Part shown: piece after piece, positions 23,601-35,139 of the stretch
How the letters are laid out: each line of letters begins with the position of its first letter
How positions within the stretch are numbered: the first letter of the stretch is position 1
Assembly: GCA_014526335.1 (NCBI GenBank)
Contig: JACTAT010000006.1
Span: 4,409,202 to 4,473,201, forward strand
DNA: 64,000 bases
Direction: 5' to 3'
Origin: Chrysaora quinquecirrha
Lineage: Eukaryota > Cnidaria > Scyphozoa > Semaeostomeae > Pelagiidae
Notes under the pieces: model-generated
What the model was told of the DNA's origin: nothing
The model's database searches: none
The model's input: only the letters and a program-made list of their open reading frames with translations
Program-made: the position numbers and the translations under genes

Positions 23601-26600
23601 GCGGCTGATAACAGTTACTTTAAATATAGCTACACCTGCGGCCATTGAAAGATAAGAGAAACTCTCTGCAATATTTGACCTCTTATCTTCTTGGTGTCAC
23701 AGTTAAATCAGAACATTATACTTTTACTCTGAGGAGCATATGACGAAAATCAAATTGGTTGTACTAACTGCCCAATTCCTTCTCTGAAGCTGTGCAAGTG
23801 CCAACGTAACCACGTGTCATATTTTCATACGTCTCTTCGTTGACCGTGCCTTTCGATAATATTGACTACGGACAGGAACCGATGTGTTGAATGAGGGGCT
23901 GATGAAGGTTGAAGGTGAAATAGTGCTTTTAGCGCCATTACAAGGATCTAAGTCGTAACCGTGGCTTGGGCTCGAACCCCTACCTCAAAGAGCTCTTGAC
24001 AATAGGAGTTTAGATTGATTAGACCACGACGCAACAGCAGCTTCAGGAAACCAAGTTTGAGAATGGGACGGTTTTCTTGTCATTCCATATAAGATTGAAG
24101 AATCAATACCATCAACAAGACTTATCGTTGGTTATCTAGACTAGGTTATCAACTGGTGCCCACGAGTAGTAAATCAAGAGTATATGTGGACCCTGTTGGC
24201 ATTTTACGTCTACTTGGGAACATTTAAAATCGCCTGTTGTCCCTAACTGGTTACTCCATTCAAAATTTACAACGTAGTTTGCTTACCCGAAACGCAGTAT
24301 AAAATCTGCTACTGCAACTAAATCAGGAGATTTTTAACGGTAAGAAAAGTTTAGAACTGCACACTATCCTCATAGTCCAATAGGTGAAAAAAAAGACATT
24401 TTTACGAAGGCACTTTTTACGTAAATATAACTCAATACTTGAAATCACTTCTCAGCTGAATTCTCTATTGTTCAGGGTGTATAGATAATGCTTGACTCTC
24501 AATTCACTCGAGAACATTTTTAAATTTTATGGGTCTAGAATCGCTCTGGTGGTCATTTCGTGATTGAAATATGCAAAATCTAACTATGACCAGGCCATTT
24601 TGCCAAAATTATACCGTTTGTTATTTAGTATAGGGCAGCAAGTACTTAAAATAATGTGAATTATGTTTTATGCCAGTTTTCCAACTGCACAATTTATCTT
24701 TTAGAACTGCACAAAAATTTTTAGAACTGCACAATTTGTGTAGAACTGCACGTTAAAAAACCCTGGTTGAACTGAAGCCCGGCTCGATATATTCATTGTA
24801 CCCAACATCTTTTACATCGGGAGAGGGGGTCTTTTAAATGTTGCATTGAAAAAGAAATTAGGTCAAATGTTCCATACACTTTGATAATGAGTGTAGCTGT
24901 GCTGCTCTCTAAATAGAATAAATAGCTTTTCCAGGTTATCTTGGTACTTAGGCCAAGGTACAATAGTGTTCTGCTGTAAATAGCTTCATTCAAGACCTTT
25001 CAAGATCAATTACTTTCTGCTACAGTCTTCCATAATAAGGCATTAGTTTTTGCACTTGTAAATCGTAGCTGCTCCCATAACTATAAACGGTAAACAGCTC
25101 TGACATAAAATAGGCAAAACAATCAAGCTGGTGGCAGAGTAAGACTTCTCAGCACCTGTAGACCTTGTCCCTTACAGGCAAGATTACACTGCAAACCCAG
25201 TATATAAAGGTTACCAACATAATGAATTTAGCAATACATCTCCTCTTCAATCTCCTTTTACCCGCTAAGACTGGCTAAACGAATAGAACAGAATGAATTC
25301 TCGAATAATGAGTTATATCAATCAAGGATTACAAGTCACTTACTTGACAGTATCCAAGATAATCCCTTACTGAATCTGAGACATAGAGAACTTTCAGATC
25401 TTCTGTTATTACGATTAGGAAGCCATCCAAAGCCTGAAAGGTTAAAAGATATAACGTCAGTCGTGAGCTCAAAGTTCCGCAAGTCTCTTGGCTTGTCAGT
25501 GGTGTAGAGCTAGAAAATAGCAAGGGGGAGGGGGCTCTGCTGTGACTTTCGTTGAAGAACAATACCAAAATATGAAAAGTTACCTTTTCTCCTAATAACT
25601 AGGGGGGGCTCAGCCCCCCCGCCCCCCAGCCCCCACCCAGCTCTACACCCCCTGTGGCTAGCCTATTTTACTTAAAAAAGGTTTTGTTAAAAGCTGGTTT
25701 GCATTAGCTGTTGTAAATTATTTGTGACTAAGACCCCGATTACACGGGAACGGCTCCAAGTGGATATATTCCCAAAAAGGTTGCGTTAGGCTTTTGATTT
25801 TTACGGATACGAATGGATCCTTTTCTCTGAAACGGGTCGTATATTTTTAGTTGCGCTAGATAAGAGTATCTATCATGAACCGTTCCCGATCCGATCCGGT
25901 GTGAAAGCAATCAAATTGTACCCATATCGTACACGAAAGGTAAGGATCTCCTAGATTCGTATCTTCTTCTCTCGTGTAAACGGGTCTACATGTTCCATCA
26001 GTTGTAATTTTCATGGAAATGCCTGGACTGATACGACCATGAAAGGCCTCAAATCAGCGACCTTGCTGTATTACTGTATAGAATGAGTACAAGCTCCAAA
26101 TAATGATAGGTACAGGGACAGTTCATTCTTAAAAAATTAAGAAGCCTTCATAAAGACAATCAAAGGGGTGGCTCTTGCAGGGCGTCCTTCCTGATTTATG
26201 CTCTTTCTTATGATGGTGACGATAATGATGAGATGATGATGTTGATGTTGATGATGATGTTTATGATCACAATGATGATGATGATTATGATTATGATGAC
26301 GATGACGAAGATTATGATGTAGTCTTGGAGCATCGCCGATAACAGACTCTGTACTGGGGCTGTACTGTAAACACATTAAACACAACTAGAGCTAGAAAAC
26401 TTTAAGATGCCATAACGTTAGAGACAAACTAGAATGAGCGGATGACTTGTAGGGGATTGAACCCTTAAATATAACCCTTTTTCAGTTATTTAATTAACTT
26501 GTGGAAGCAAACCAAAAAATATCGACACCAAAAAATCACCGTCTAGACCAAAGAAAGGAAAACTACGTCAGGAATGTTGAAGAAAATCGACGTGGTGAAC

Positions 26601-29600
26601 AAACTGACTAAAAATAATCCAAAAACAAGCTTAAACCTGCGCTAGCATGTCTAATTCAATACAGAGAGTTGTATAATAATAGACTGGAACCTTGCAGCTT
26701 TTCATTCAGCTCCAAATAGAATGATTCAGGGCTCCAACATGCATGAATTTACTTCTCATACGACGCCCAGCAGCCACGAAAATTTGTCGTGCAAAGAAGT
26801 GAAAGAACTCAAGCTGAACAAGGCTTTCCACAACTGTTATTGTGGTTACTAGAGAAAGCAGTACCAGCAAACAGCCTTGTTTATGTGCAGAAAAAGATTG
26901 AAAATTTGGTTGGACCGTGTGCTGTTCTGCTTTGGTAGAAAGGTTAGGGACAATGAAGGAAGGGGTAGCTATAACCCAGACAGCTAACAATGAAACCTGT
27001 AGGCCCGAGCATAGGAATGAAGAACAACAAAGTCACACTTGCTGAGGCAGTTTTTATGCACTATCTGCATACTGTATACACTTAGTGCCGACGGTGTAGA
27101 ATTTGTATGAAAATTCGCACTTGAAATTAGGCGTTGCACTACTAGTTACGTTGTTCTTTCATACATTCCAAGCGAGCGTCAACGTTTGCAGTCTGGTCTG
27201 TACTATAGCCCTGTGGGACTTGCCTGACTTATTTACTTCGATTGCATTTACCAAACTCGAATTGCACCCTACCATTTGGATCCTGCAATGCTTATAATTA
27301 ATTCATGCGCGGATCCTTTGAGATCTTATCTTTAAAAAACCTTGCAGCTGATAAAAGATGCTGGTATATTGTCTGGAATTTTGCAGGAATGGCGGGTTTT
27401 TAACCAGGGGGATGGTTGACTACGAGGAAGGATTATGATGAAATCTCGTAAGTCGCAAATACGTTGCTTTACAAGATGTTCGCAGATTGTTTCGTGGAAT
27501 ATGTAACCCTGCCTGACAGGCGCTTACGTATATTTTTCCAGTTTCTTAGCAAGAAGCAACGGCAACCGGAGCTCCTATCAACCCAATGACGAATTGGCCT
27601 ATATGTACGACATTTTCGTCTTTTTGCCATTCACTCGAGCGAGCATTATTCTCATTCATTTTACTACCTTTCATTTTTGCGCCAATCCTTGGCACCCAGA
27701 GGCAATTGACCCCCCCCCCCCCGAACGCCCGCTAGACTCCTGGATTTGCTTCTCTTGAAACAGCTGCACACAAAGTAAGGCTCTGTCCATCATTGCTTGT
27801 GTTGGTTCTACAATTTTCCAACCAAACGTCGGCTACAGTGACGGCACCTTATCCTCTCCTCTGAAGTCTCTCAAGTAATCGCTTCATCTACTCTTCCACT
27901 GTTACTTGCTGTTCGGACTTGTAGCGGTTAGCGACTTAGTGCCCATACCTAAACAGGGATTTCTTTACGGGTAAAAAAGGGCTACCTACTTAAAAAGGAG
28001 TCAACGTAAAGTCATTTTAGGGATCGTCACGATAGTCAGTTGGCACAGCTCAATCCTTGTGCAATGCCGATGTTCGCAGGCTCGAGCGAGACCAGTTCTG
28101 GTTGCATATCGATCACTTGCATTTTCAAAAGGAAGACAGCTACTTATACAGTGCAGGCATAAGCAAACACACTAGAGAAAAAATAGAGTACCTGTAAAAA
28201 CAGCTCAGTAAGACAAGTCTCCTCAAGAATACCATTGTATATTGAATCACCAGTCCTCCTTGATGTCAAGCCTCGTTCTGGTGCATCTCCATCCAAAGGG
28301 AGGGCATCTGGTATGAAAACATCAGTATTATGAGTATTAAGAATAAGATAACATGCATTCAAAGAAAATTAAAAAATAACAGTTTTGAAAAAATATTATT
28401 TCCTTTAATCAAGATTTCATGCAAACGGAAAAGATTTGAAAACATGAGTCAAGCCGTAACTGCAGATTAGAGTCCTATAAATCTAACGCATTGAAAGAGA
28501 AGGAGACAAGTCCTAAGCAAAATGTTTCCGTTTCTCAGATACCTGTAAAGATCTATAAGATAAGGCACTCTTCTCTAAAGAAACGAGAAGTATCTTTGCG
28601 TTTTTGTACATTTTCATGTACATCAGCAGGGAGCACTGGAATTTCAGTGATAAAAGCAGAAAACTGAAATAAAATTCTAGAATATTGTCGCTTGAATTCA
28701 TCTCTTTCAAGTGTCCAGGGCGTCATACGAGTATTAGATGATTCAAAAACAAGTCTGTTGACTAATTAAGGCAATTATGACAAAATTTGGGGGTTATATT
28801 TGAAGGTGCTGTGGCGTCGTGGTGTAATCCAGCTGACTCGTGGTGTCAGAAGCTCAGTGTGGTCAGGGTTCGAGCCCAGCCACGGTAGCGTCACAGCCAG
28901 GGTCGAGGTCTCGATTAGTTAACCTACTACTGAGATCCTAGCGACTGGCGCTAAAACACCATTTCACCTTCACCTTCACCTATATACTTGAAATAATTTG
29001 GGGTACCCTATATATTATTGGGAGGGGTGGTTATCAAAGTGGATTGAAATACCCAGTTAAATAGAGAAACAGTCTTTTGAGTCGTACTTTGGGCAGTTCT
29101 GGAAGAATGAACTTCAAGTGGACTGGGATTGTGTTTTGAGCACCAATCAGCACACAGGATACAGTTAAGTGACCAATAGAATTTCAGTCCAATTTTGAAC
29201 CCAGAAATAAAATAATAAGGTAAGGAGTTTCACAGTAGACGAATACACAGGGAAATAGTTGTGCAAAGCTAAGAAAGAGCCTAACCTATATGTTTTTGGC
29301 ATGGTTTGATAATAACAGACTTTCCAGAAGTGTTGTTTTAACCAATTGGCATTTGCATCATTGGTTGAAGTGAACAGAGACAATATAACCAAAAAAGCAG
29401 GTTCTTAATTTAAATGGAAAATGAAAAATAACATTAATAGACCAGGTCACGGGTGTTCAAACTTCACGCTTCGCTTCTTGGTTTCAGTAACTGACCACTG
29501 AATTACAGGTAAAAGGTAGATATCCACGGATGTAGTGCAATCATATCTTACCAAAAAAATCCACAGAAAACTGTTTACTAAACGCTTCGGTGCGCAAAAG

Positions 29601-32406
29601 TTACTTCCTTAAGAATATACACCAGGTGAGACTCTTCAAATCGGACTCTGGCGCATTATAATACCGGTGCGCTTGCGCATCTTAAGAACTATGCTCCAGC
29701 GCAATAGCACGGCACTGTAAAGATAGATTTATAGGCCACAAAAAGGGCAAACAGGGCAATCTCCAGGGGTTGGCTGTTTTCATATTCAGCGGCTCAAAGT
29801 AAAATGTTCTAACTTTATGTGTTGGATGGGAACTTGTATGATATTAGCTTTGCAAATATTTTAGGACGGATTAGCCTCGAACTGCTCGAGCAACTGTTCC
29901 TCTATTTGACAGAATGGTGCAATTTTTAGGCTAAATTTTTTAGTAATGGAGAAACTGTGCATGCGCTTGGTAAACGCAGCCTCAGTGCTAGCGAGTAAGG
30001 TTTGGTGTTTGGGTTTGGTTTATCACGGCCACACAGTCGCCGGCCTCTCTCTTCCGAGAGTAACACTTTCTCGCTTAGGAGTCAAATTGTGCACTTTATG
30101 ATACAAGCATGAAATTTGGCACAAGTACAGAGTTTGATGCGCAAAACAAAATGAGAAACAGACCCAACTCAGAAAATGGCCCTGAAAGCTATTTTTAGAC
30201 TGGGGTACTTGACCCCAATCCCCAAAAACTTTTTCAGGATTATCCGTTAAAATAGCAATTTTGAATCCATCATTTCGCAGTTGCAATTCACAAACTGTAA
30301 CTTCAATTCATTCCAGTCAATATACTTATCGCCAAATCCAAGCAACAATACGCGGACCCATTCAACAATGTAGGTACCTGGCTCACGCAAGCGTACCTTG
30401 CCAAGTTTGATGAGGCTTTGCACCCGCCAGAAAGCCTATGATCGCTGAAGGCTTTTGCATAACAAAGGCCAGGGCTGAAACTGATGAACACGTTCGCGAA
30501 AACGTTAATAATAAAAGAGACATTGTAACCAAATACCGACCAGAACAACATAAATTTTTCCTGATTTTGTATACTGTAACGGCAACGAAAGCTTTCCTAT
30601 TTAAAATTCTTCGGCAGGTGGATGAGGCCCCTGGTGCAAAGCCGCTCAATATTTCAATCCCTTCTAATTTGCATAAATCTCAGACGGTCGATGTTAGAGG
30701 TGTACTGTATGTAATAGTCTGGTTATGGTAATAGCGCTAAAATCTTTGGTTTAGAACAATGGGTTGAAAGGTTGAAAGCAATGTATTGCAATCCAGATTT
30801 GGCAATATATGTTGCAATCTTTGGCATTCCAACGACACGGCGATATTGTAACTGTATCTATGGATTATTAACTGTACACAAATATAAACAAAAGCGGCGA
30901 AATAGCTTTAACTTGAAACGAAAAAAGGCTCTTAGGATCTAGCTTAGGATGATCGGAACTTCTCCATAAGTATTTTTGCAAGGTTTCCGATGTAGTAACA
31001 GTATCCCTTCCGTAGAATTTTCTCGGAGAAGCCTCCAAGAGCGGGCAGGAGGCCTTGAGATGAGAGCGAGATGCGCGGGTCACAGGGCGGAGAAGATAAT
31101 AGACGATCACGCCATATTTCGTGCCGCGTGTCTTGTTTTGGTTTCGTCTTATGCTAACTAGGATGAACTTCGGCCACACAAAGCCTTTTGCATAAAAGAT
31201 CAAACTTATACATAACAAAACCTTTTTGGGATCCGAGAAAACGCTATCGAGAATCCACTGCCTTTTAGTTCAAAAATTTGTCACGCCAGGTGAAAGGGGT
31301 GGCAATGGCAGGCATCACTTGTTCACAAAAGGTTAGCGACCTTATTCCAGGCCAACATGATCAGAAGCGTTTTCATTAAACGTTCGGTTGAAAATATAAG
31401 GTGTTTCTCACTAATTTAGGACGCTACACACCCAGCATTATTCGTCAGTAATGATTTTAAATAAACCATTAACCATAAACGCCTTGCACAAAAGGACCAG
31501 AATGGTAATACTTCAAAAAGAGAAAGATATCTTATAGACTGACCTTTGAAGAAACTTTTTGCTCTAATATAACTGACGGCTAAACGCAGAATGGAGCTTT
31601 TGTCAAGCTTTGCGATGACATTCTCTGGGAATGGAAGCAGTTTGGCCAAATTGTTAAATTCTATGTTGACTCTGTCTCTATGCCTTTTGGATGCATTGCC
31701 ACTAGAAAAGAAAATGTCCTCTTGTTAATGTTGGTTTATGGAGCCTTAAAAAGCACCAAGCAAAGAAAAAACCATTACCTATCATATTAATTACATATCT
31801 TTACTATATCGAAAATCGAAAGACTTTGGGTGAAGTAGATAACACTTTCATTTCAATTTGAAGTGCACCATTCTTAGTAGGGACATGGGGAGTAAAGGGT
31901 ATCTGTCTATAAAAACATGAAACAACCTTCTACTTTTGCGTAGATTGTATATTGTTTTAAAATGCTTCAAAACGGAGAAAATATTTATAAATTCATAAGT
32001 TCTACGAAAAGATGAACATATATATAGAAGATATATCTATAATTATAGGTTAAGCTCTATTACCTATACACCCTCTATACAGTAGCTGGAAAATTCCAAC
32101 TTCTTATTTATATCTCTTGTAGCACAGAGAAATACTGCGGGAAAAAATGTTTCTAAATCTTATCCCAGCATTATTTACTGACGCTGTCTTTGGGAAACCT
32201 AGACAAAATATCAAGCTTTGATGTGTTGTGTGTACAGAGGCCCAGCTGCCTTCTGTCTGAAAAATACTTCTTGTTTCGTTTCGCCTGCTCAGCAAAGACA
32301 GAAAAATGGTTTGTGTTGAACGGTAAACGAGAAAAAGAAAGAGACAGAGAAATACTCACCCAGTAAACTTCTTCTTTCGTTTACTTGCAATCTGTGTTGC
32401 ACTCAT
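20663..32406 (-). CDS. AHR-type bHLH-PAS transcription factor lacking a visible PAS-B, seven exons
   Basis: DNA-binding regulator of the aryl-hydrocarbon-receptor family, expected to act in the nucleus with an ARNT partner. Exons: 32406-32360, 31701-31544, 28307-28192, 25433-25344, 23500-23316, 22645-22223, 21634-20663, with every junction phase consistent. The start ATG is preceded in frame by TAA AGG. The bHLH (residues 18-68) has [19 protein letters not shown] and [20 protein letters not shown], which is diagnostic of AHR. Residues 108-137 are the start of PAS-A ([20 protein letters not shown]). Residues 138-177 match the AHR PAS-A end ([10 protein letters not shown] and [11 protein letters not shown]). 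The middle of PAS-A and all of PAS-B were not found. The C-terminal half is Ser/Pro-rich and unassigned, with a leucine/glutamine-rich segment ([20 protein letters not shown]) followed by an acidic serine stretch. As written, the frame ends at 21055 (532 aa). One added base in the GGG run at 21168-21170 extends it to TGA at 20663 (663 aa). Donors at 20686 (GTAAGT) or 20691 could instead continue it. AHRR has a similar domain layout. Confidence 0.85.
23904..24045 (-). mobile_element. Degraded SINE, family 1
   Basis: It keeps the GGTGAAATAGTGCTTTTAGCG start, the GGGCTCGAACCCC inverse B box and ACCACGACGC near its end, with internal loss. It sits in an intron of the AHR-type gene. Confidence 0.55.
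24331..24760. mobile_element. Small element with TTTTTAACG inverted ends and iterated AGAACTGCAC word
   Basis: TTTTTAACGG at the left and CGTTAAAAAA at the right are inverted. AGAACTGCAC occurs once near the left end and three times near the right end, plus a CAACTGCAC variant. The centre is unrelated AT-rich DNA. The layout, a terminal word repeated inside, parallels the MITE-like family at 13103 and others. It lies in the intron where the missing PAS-A exons would be expected. Confidence 0.5.
26215..26325. repeat. ATG/GAT trinucleotide microsatellite
   Basis: Imperfect GATGATGATG and TTATGATTATGATGACG runs lie in an intron of the AHR-type gene. The His/Asp-rich frames over it are artefacts of the repeat. 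Confidence 0.7.
28802..28980 (+). mobile_element. tRNA-derived SINE, family 1, complete
   Basis: The clearest copy. It begins GCTGTGGCGTCGTGGTGTAA (A box), then GTCAGGGTTCGAGCCCAGCC (B box), GGTCTCGATTAGTTAACC, and a tail of three TTCACC units ending at 28980. It lies in an AHR-type gene intron, in antisense to the gene. Confidence 0.82.
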
Positions 32407-33600
32407 CCTTTACACGAAGAGTCAAGGATATAAAACAGCCTTTGAAAACGCGCGAACTTCCAGACAAGATTTTCCAGACAAAATATGATCACGCCGTTAT
32501 TCTCCCAGAAGCTAAAGACGTCTGATCTTTCCTTCTCGTGCGAAAAACAAGTTCTTTCCCAATCATTCTGAAACATATAGAGACGATATTTTATTATTTA
32601 CTACGAAATCATAATGCTTCAGTAAATTAATTCATCCTAAAATTGCTTTTGCCATACGTTGTTATTGGAATGAAGGCCTGGTCACGCTACTTTAGTTCTC
32701 ACAGGTTCTAAGGCATTAACCGTTCACCAGCAACAATTTCGACCTAAAATGATCATTCCGTTAAGAGCTTCTTATGAACTAAATAGCCTTAAACTCTCGT
32801 AATGGTAACATCTATTAACATTATATGCCAATTTAGTAATTTTCATATTGATTTCAGTAAAGCGAACTCACCAAGACATATGCGTCCGACTTTTCTTTTC
32901 TGAAGATGCAAAGGCGATTGTTGCTCATATACGAATATTCCCCAGACAAAAATCTTCGTGCATCGATTGCTGCAAGCTTGGTATTATCGGTTTGTCCTCA
33001 AAGTCACCCCTGACCTTTGCAATGCCCAGACGTGATAAGTCAGAATTTCAGACAGGCATTCTAGACAAGATCCTTTGCTACAAATCTTGCTTCATGCCTG
33101 ACTCACAAATCCTTGCATAAAATCACCAAAAACTATTGCAAATACCATTATCTAGAGGCGTTAACTTCACTGTCAGATAGGTCTCTATCCTCAAATTCCA
33201 CAGGCACACTTTTCTATGCCAATTGGGGATATCCCTTACATTACGTTTTTGTTGTTATCCTTTGGCCTCTCGTTGGTTGAGACTGCGTGCCGCCAGACAT
33301 TGTTGTTGTCTGATATGTCTGAAAATTATTCAAATTAGATGCGTGTACAGGGTACCGAGTGATCAAAACAAAGCATTTGTATTCTTTCCAGAAATAATGG
33401 TCTCACGAAAACTCAGAAAAAATCCAAGGTGTTTCCGACATCTCACGTAACAACATTTTTCATTTGATTTCGATAAATTTTGAAATTGCTGTTTATCTCG
33501 TTCAATCTTTAAAAACTTTTGCCTGTTTTGAAGCTTTCGAATACCGTCTTTTTACCTTTTGAACCTATCAAAGTTTCTTTTCTTGAAAGAGTTTAGAGTT
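32407..33600. other. Intergenic, 5' side of the AHR-type gene
   Basis: This presumably holds the 5' UTR and promoter of the AHR-type gene read leftwards. I recognise no core promoter element with confidence. The plus-strand frame at 32848-33120 has no family features. Confidence 0.35.
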
Positions 33601-33625
33601 CACACACACATACAGTAAAACAACA

Positions 33626-34445
33626 GTCATCATCTGAAACACCGTAATCATCATAATCATAATCATCAAAGCGATCACCATTAAAAGCATCATGATGGGA
33701 ATTGCAATCAATCATACCACAATAATTGAAGATCATTATCTGAAACACATCATGATCATCATCTGAAACACTCTAATCACAATAATCATCATCAATACAA
33801 CAGCCATGGTCTGAAACATCGTAATCATCATAATCATAATCCTCAAAGCGATCACCATTAAAAGCATCATGATGGGAATTGCAATCAATCATACCACAAT
33901 AATTGAAGATCATTATCTGAAACACATCATGATCATCATCTGAAACACTCTAATCACCATAATCATCATCATCAATACAACAGCTACAATCTGAAACATC
34001 GTAATCATCATAATCATAATCCTCAAAGCGGTCACCATTAAAAACATCATTATGGGAATTGCCATCAATCATACCACAATAATTGAAGATCATTATCTGA
34101 AACACATCATGATCATCATCTGAAACACTCTAATCACCATAATCATCATCATCAATACAACAGCTACAATCTGAAACATCGTAATCATCATAATCATAAT
34201 CCTCAAAGCGGTCACCATTAAAAACATCATTATGGGAATTGCCATCAATCATACCACAATAATTGAGGATCATTATCTGAAACATCATAATCATCATCTC
34301 AAACACTCTAATCACCATAATCATCATCGTGATCGCTATTCAGAATACCATGATCATGATCGCTATCAAACACATTACAATCATCATCTGAAACACTCTA
34401 ATCATAGTCAATGCTATAATCATAATAATCATCATGACTATTCAC
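33626..34445. repeat. ~180-bp minisatellite, about four units, built from ATC/ATCAT runs
   Basis: The marker CAAAGCG(A/G)TCACCATTAAA starts at 33667, 33844, 34024 and 34204, giving periods of 177, 180 and 180 bp. Units also share CATACCACAATAATTGA and repeated CATCTGAAACAC words. The last unit degenerates into CAT-rich DNA. Units 3 and 4 are nearly identical. Confidence 0.85.
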
Positions 34446-35139
34446 AGTAGTGCAGTAGTGCAGTTGGGGTGGGGGTTGATGAAGAATGATCAACGGATCT
34501 ATGTGGCATGACCAGTAGGGTAATTATCCAGCATTCAGGAATGGGATGAAGCTGAATTCTATTTTCATTTAACAACGTATCTTTCTTAGGTATCTGCAGT
34601 GCAATTCAATAAATTAAAGACCCAAATAATTTACAAATAATGAAGCATGAACTTCAGAGATCAAGGCGCTTTTACAGGTATTTTGAGTTAGCAATTCTGT
34701 ATCTGCTGCACCTTCACTTGCAGCCACTTGCAGCTGCTGCAAGCAAACAGCCTGCAAACAGTTATATGTTATGGTTCAAGAGCCGTGAAAGTGTCGTTTC
34801 GGTGAATGCCGAATACTGTCAGTGAGGTCAAGTGAGATGGGAAAATGGAGGAAAGAAAAGAAGTGAGACGAGGACAAGGAGAAAATGATTAATCATTAGA
34901 ACTCCCCCTCTATCCTTTCCTCTTTCTTATTTTCAACTCCCTGTGATCCATGGAGCCTCTGACACCCAGGGTAACAGTGATGGCCAGCTTCAATGCAGTG
35001 AAAATTCGTATTTTGAATATAGACTACTTCTCTTGCATTTTTGGTTGACTCCAGACGTTGTCCGGCATTTTACTAACTGGTTTGAATGTAATCGGTTACC
35101 AGGTGGCTGGGGTGGCTGTGATATAGATATCCCCTGACG

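Noticed and set aside
23763..23880. Candidate missing PAS-A exon on the minus strand
   Set aside because: A 30-codon open stretch exists, but it does not resemble PAS and has no phase-compatible acceptor and donor with the neighbouring exons.
28802..28980. Possible tRNA gene
   Set aside because: A and B boxes are present, but there is no paired acceptor stem, and the same sequence with a TTCACC tail recurs six times, so it is a SINE.
33626..34445. CRISPR-like direct repeats
   Set aside because: Units of 180 bp without a short constant repeat and variable spacers, in a eukaryotic genome. It is a minisatellite.
34130..34450. His-rich and Asp-rich frames of 65-72 codons
   Set aside because: Products of the 180-bp ATC-rich minisatellite.
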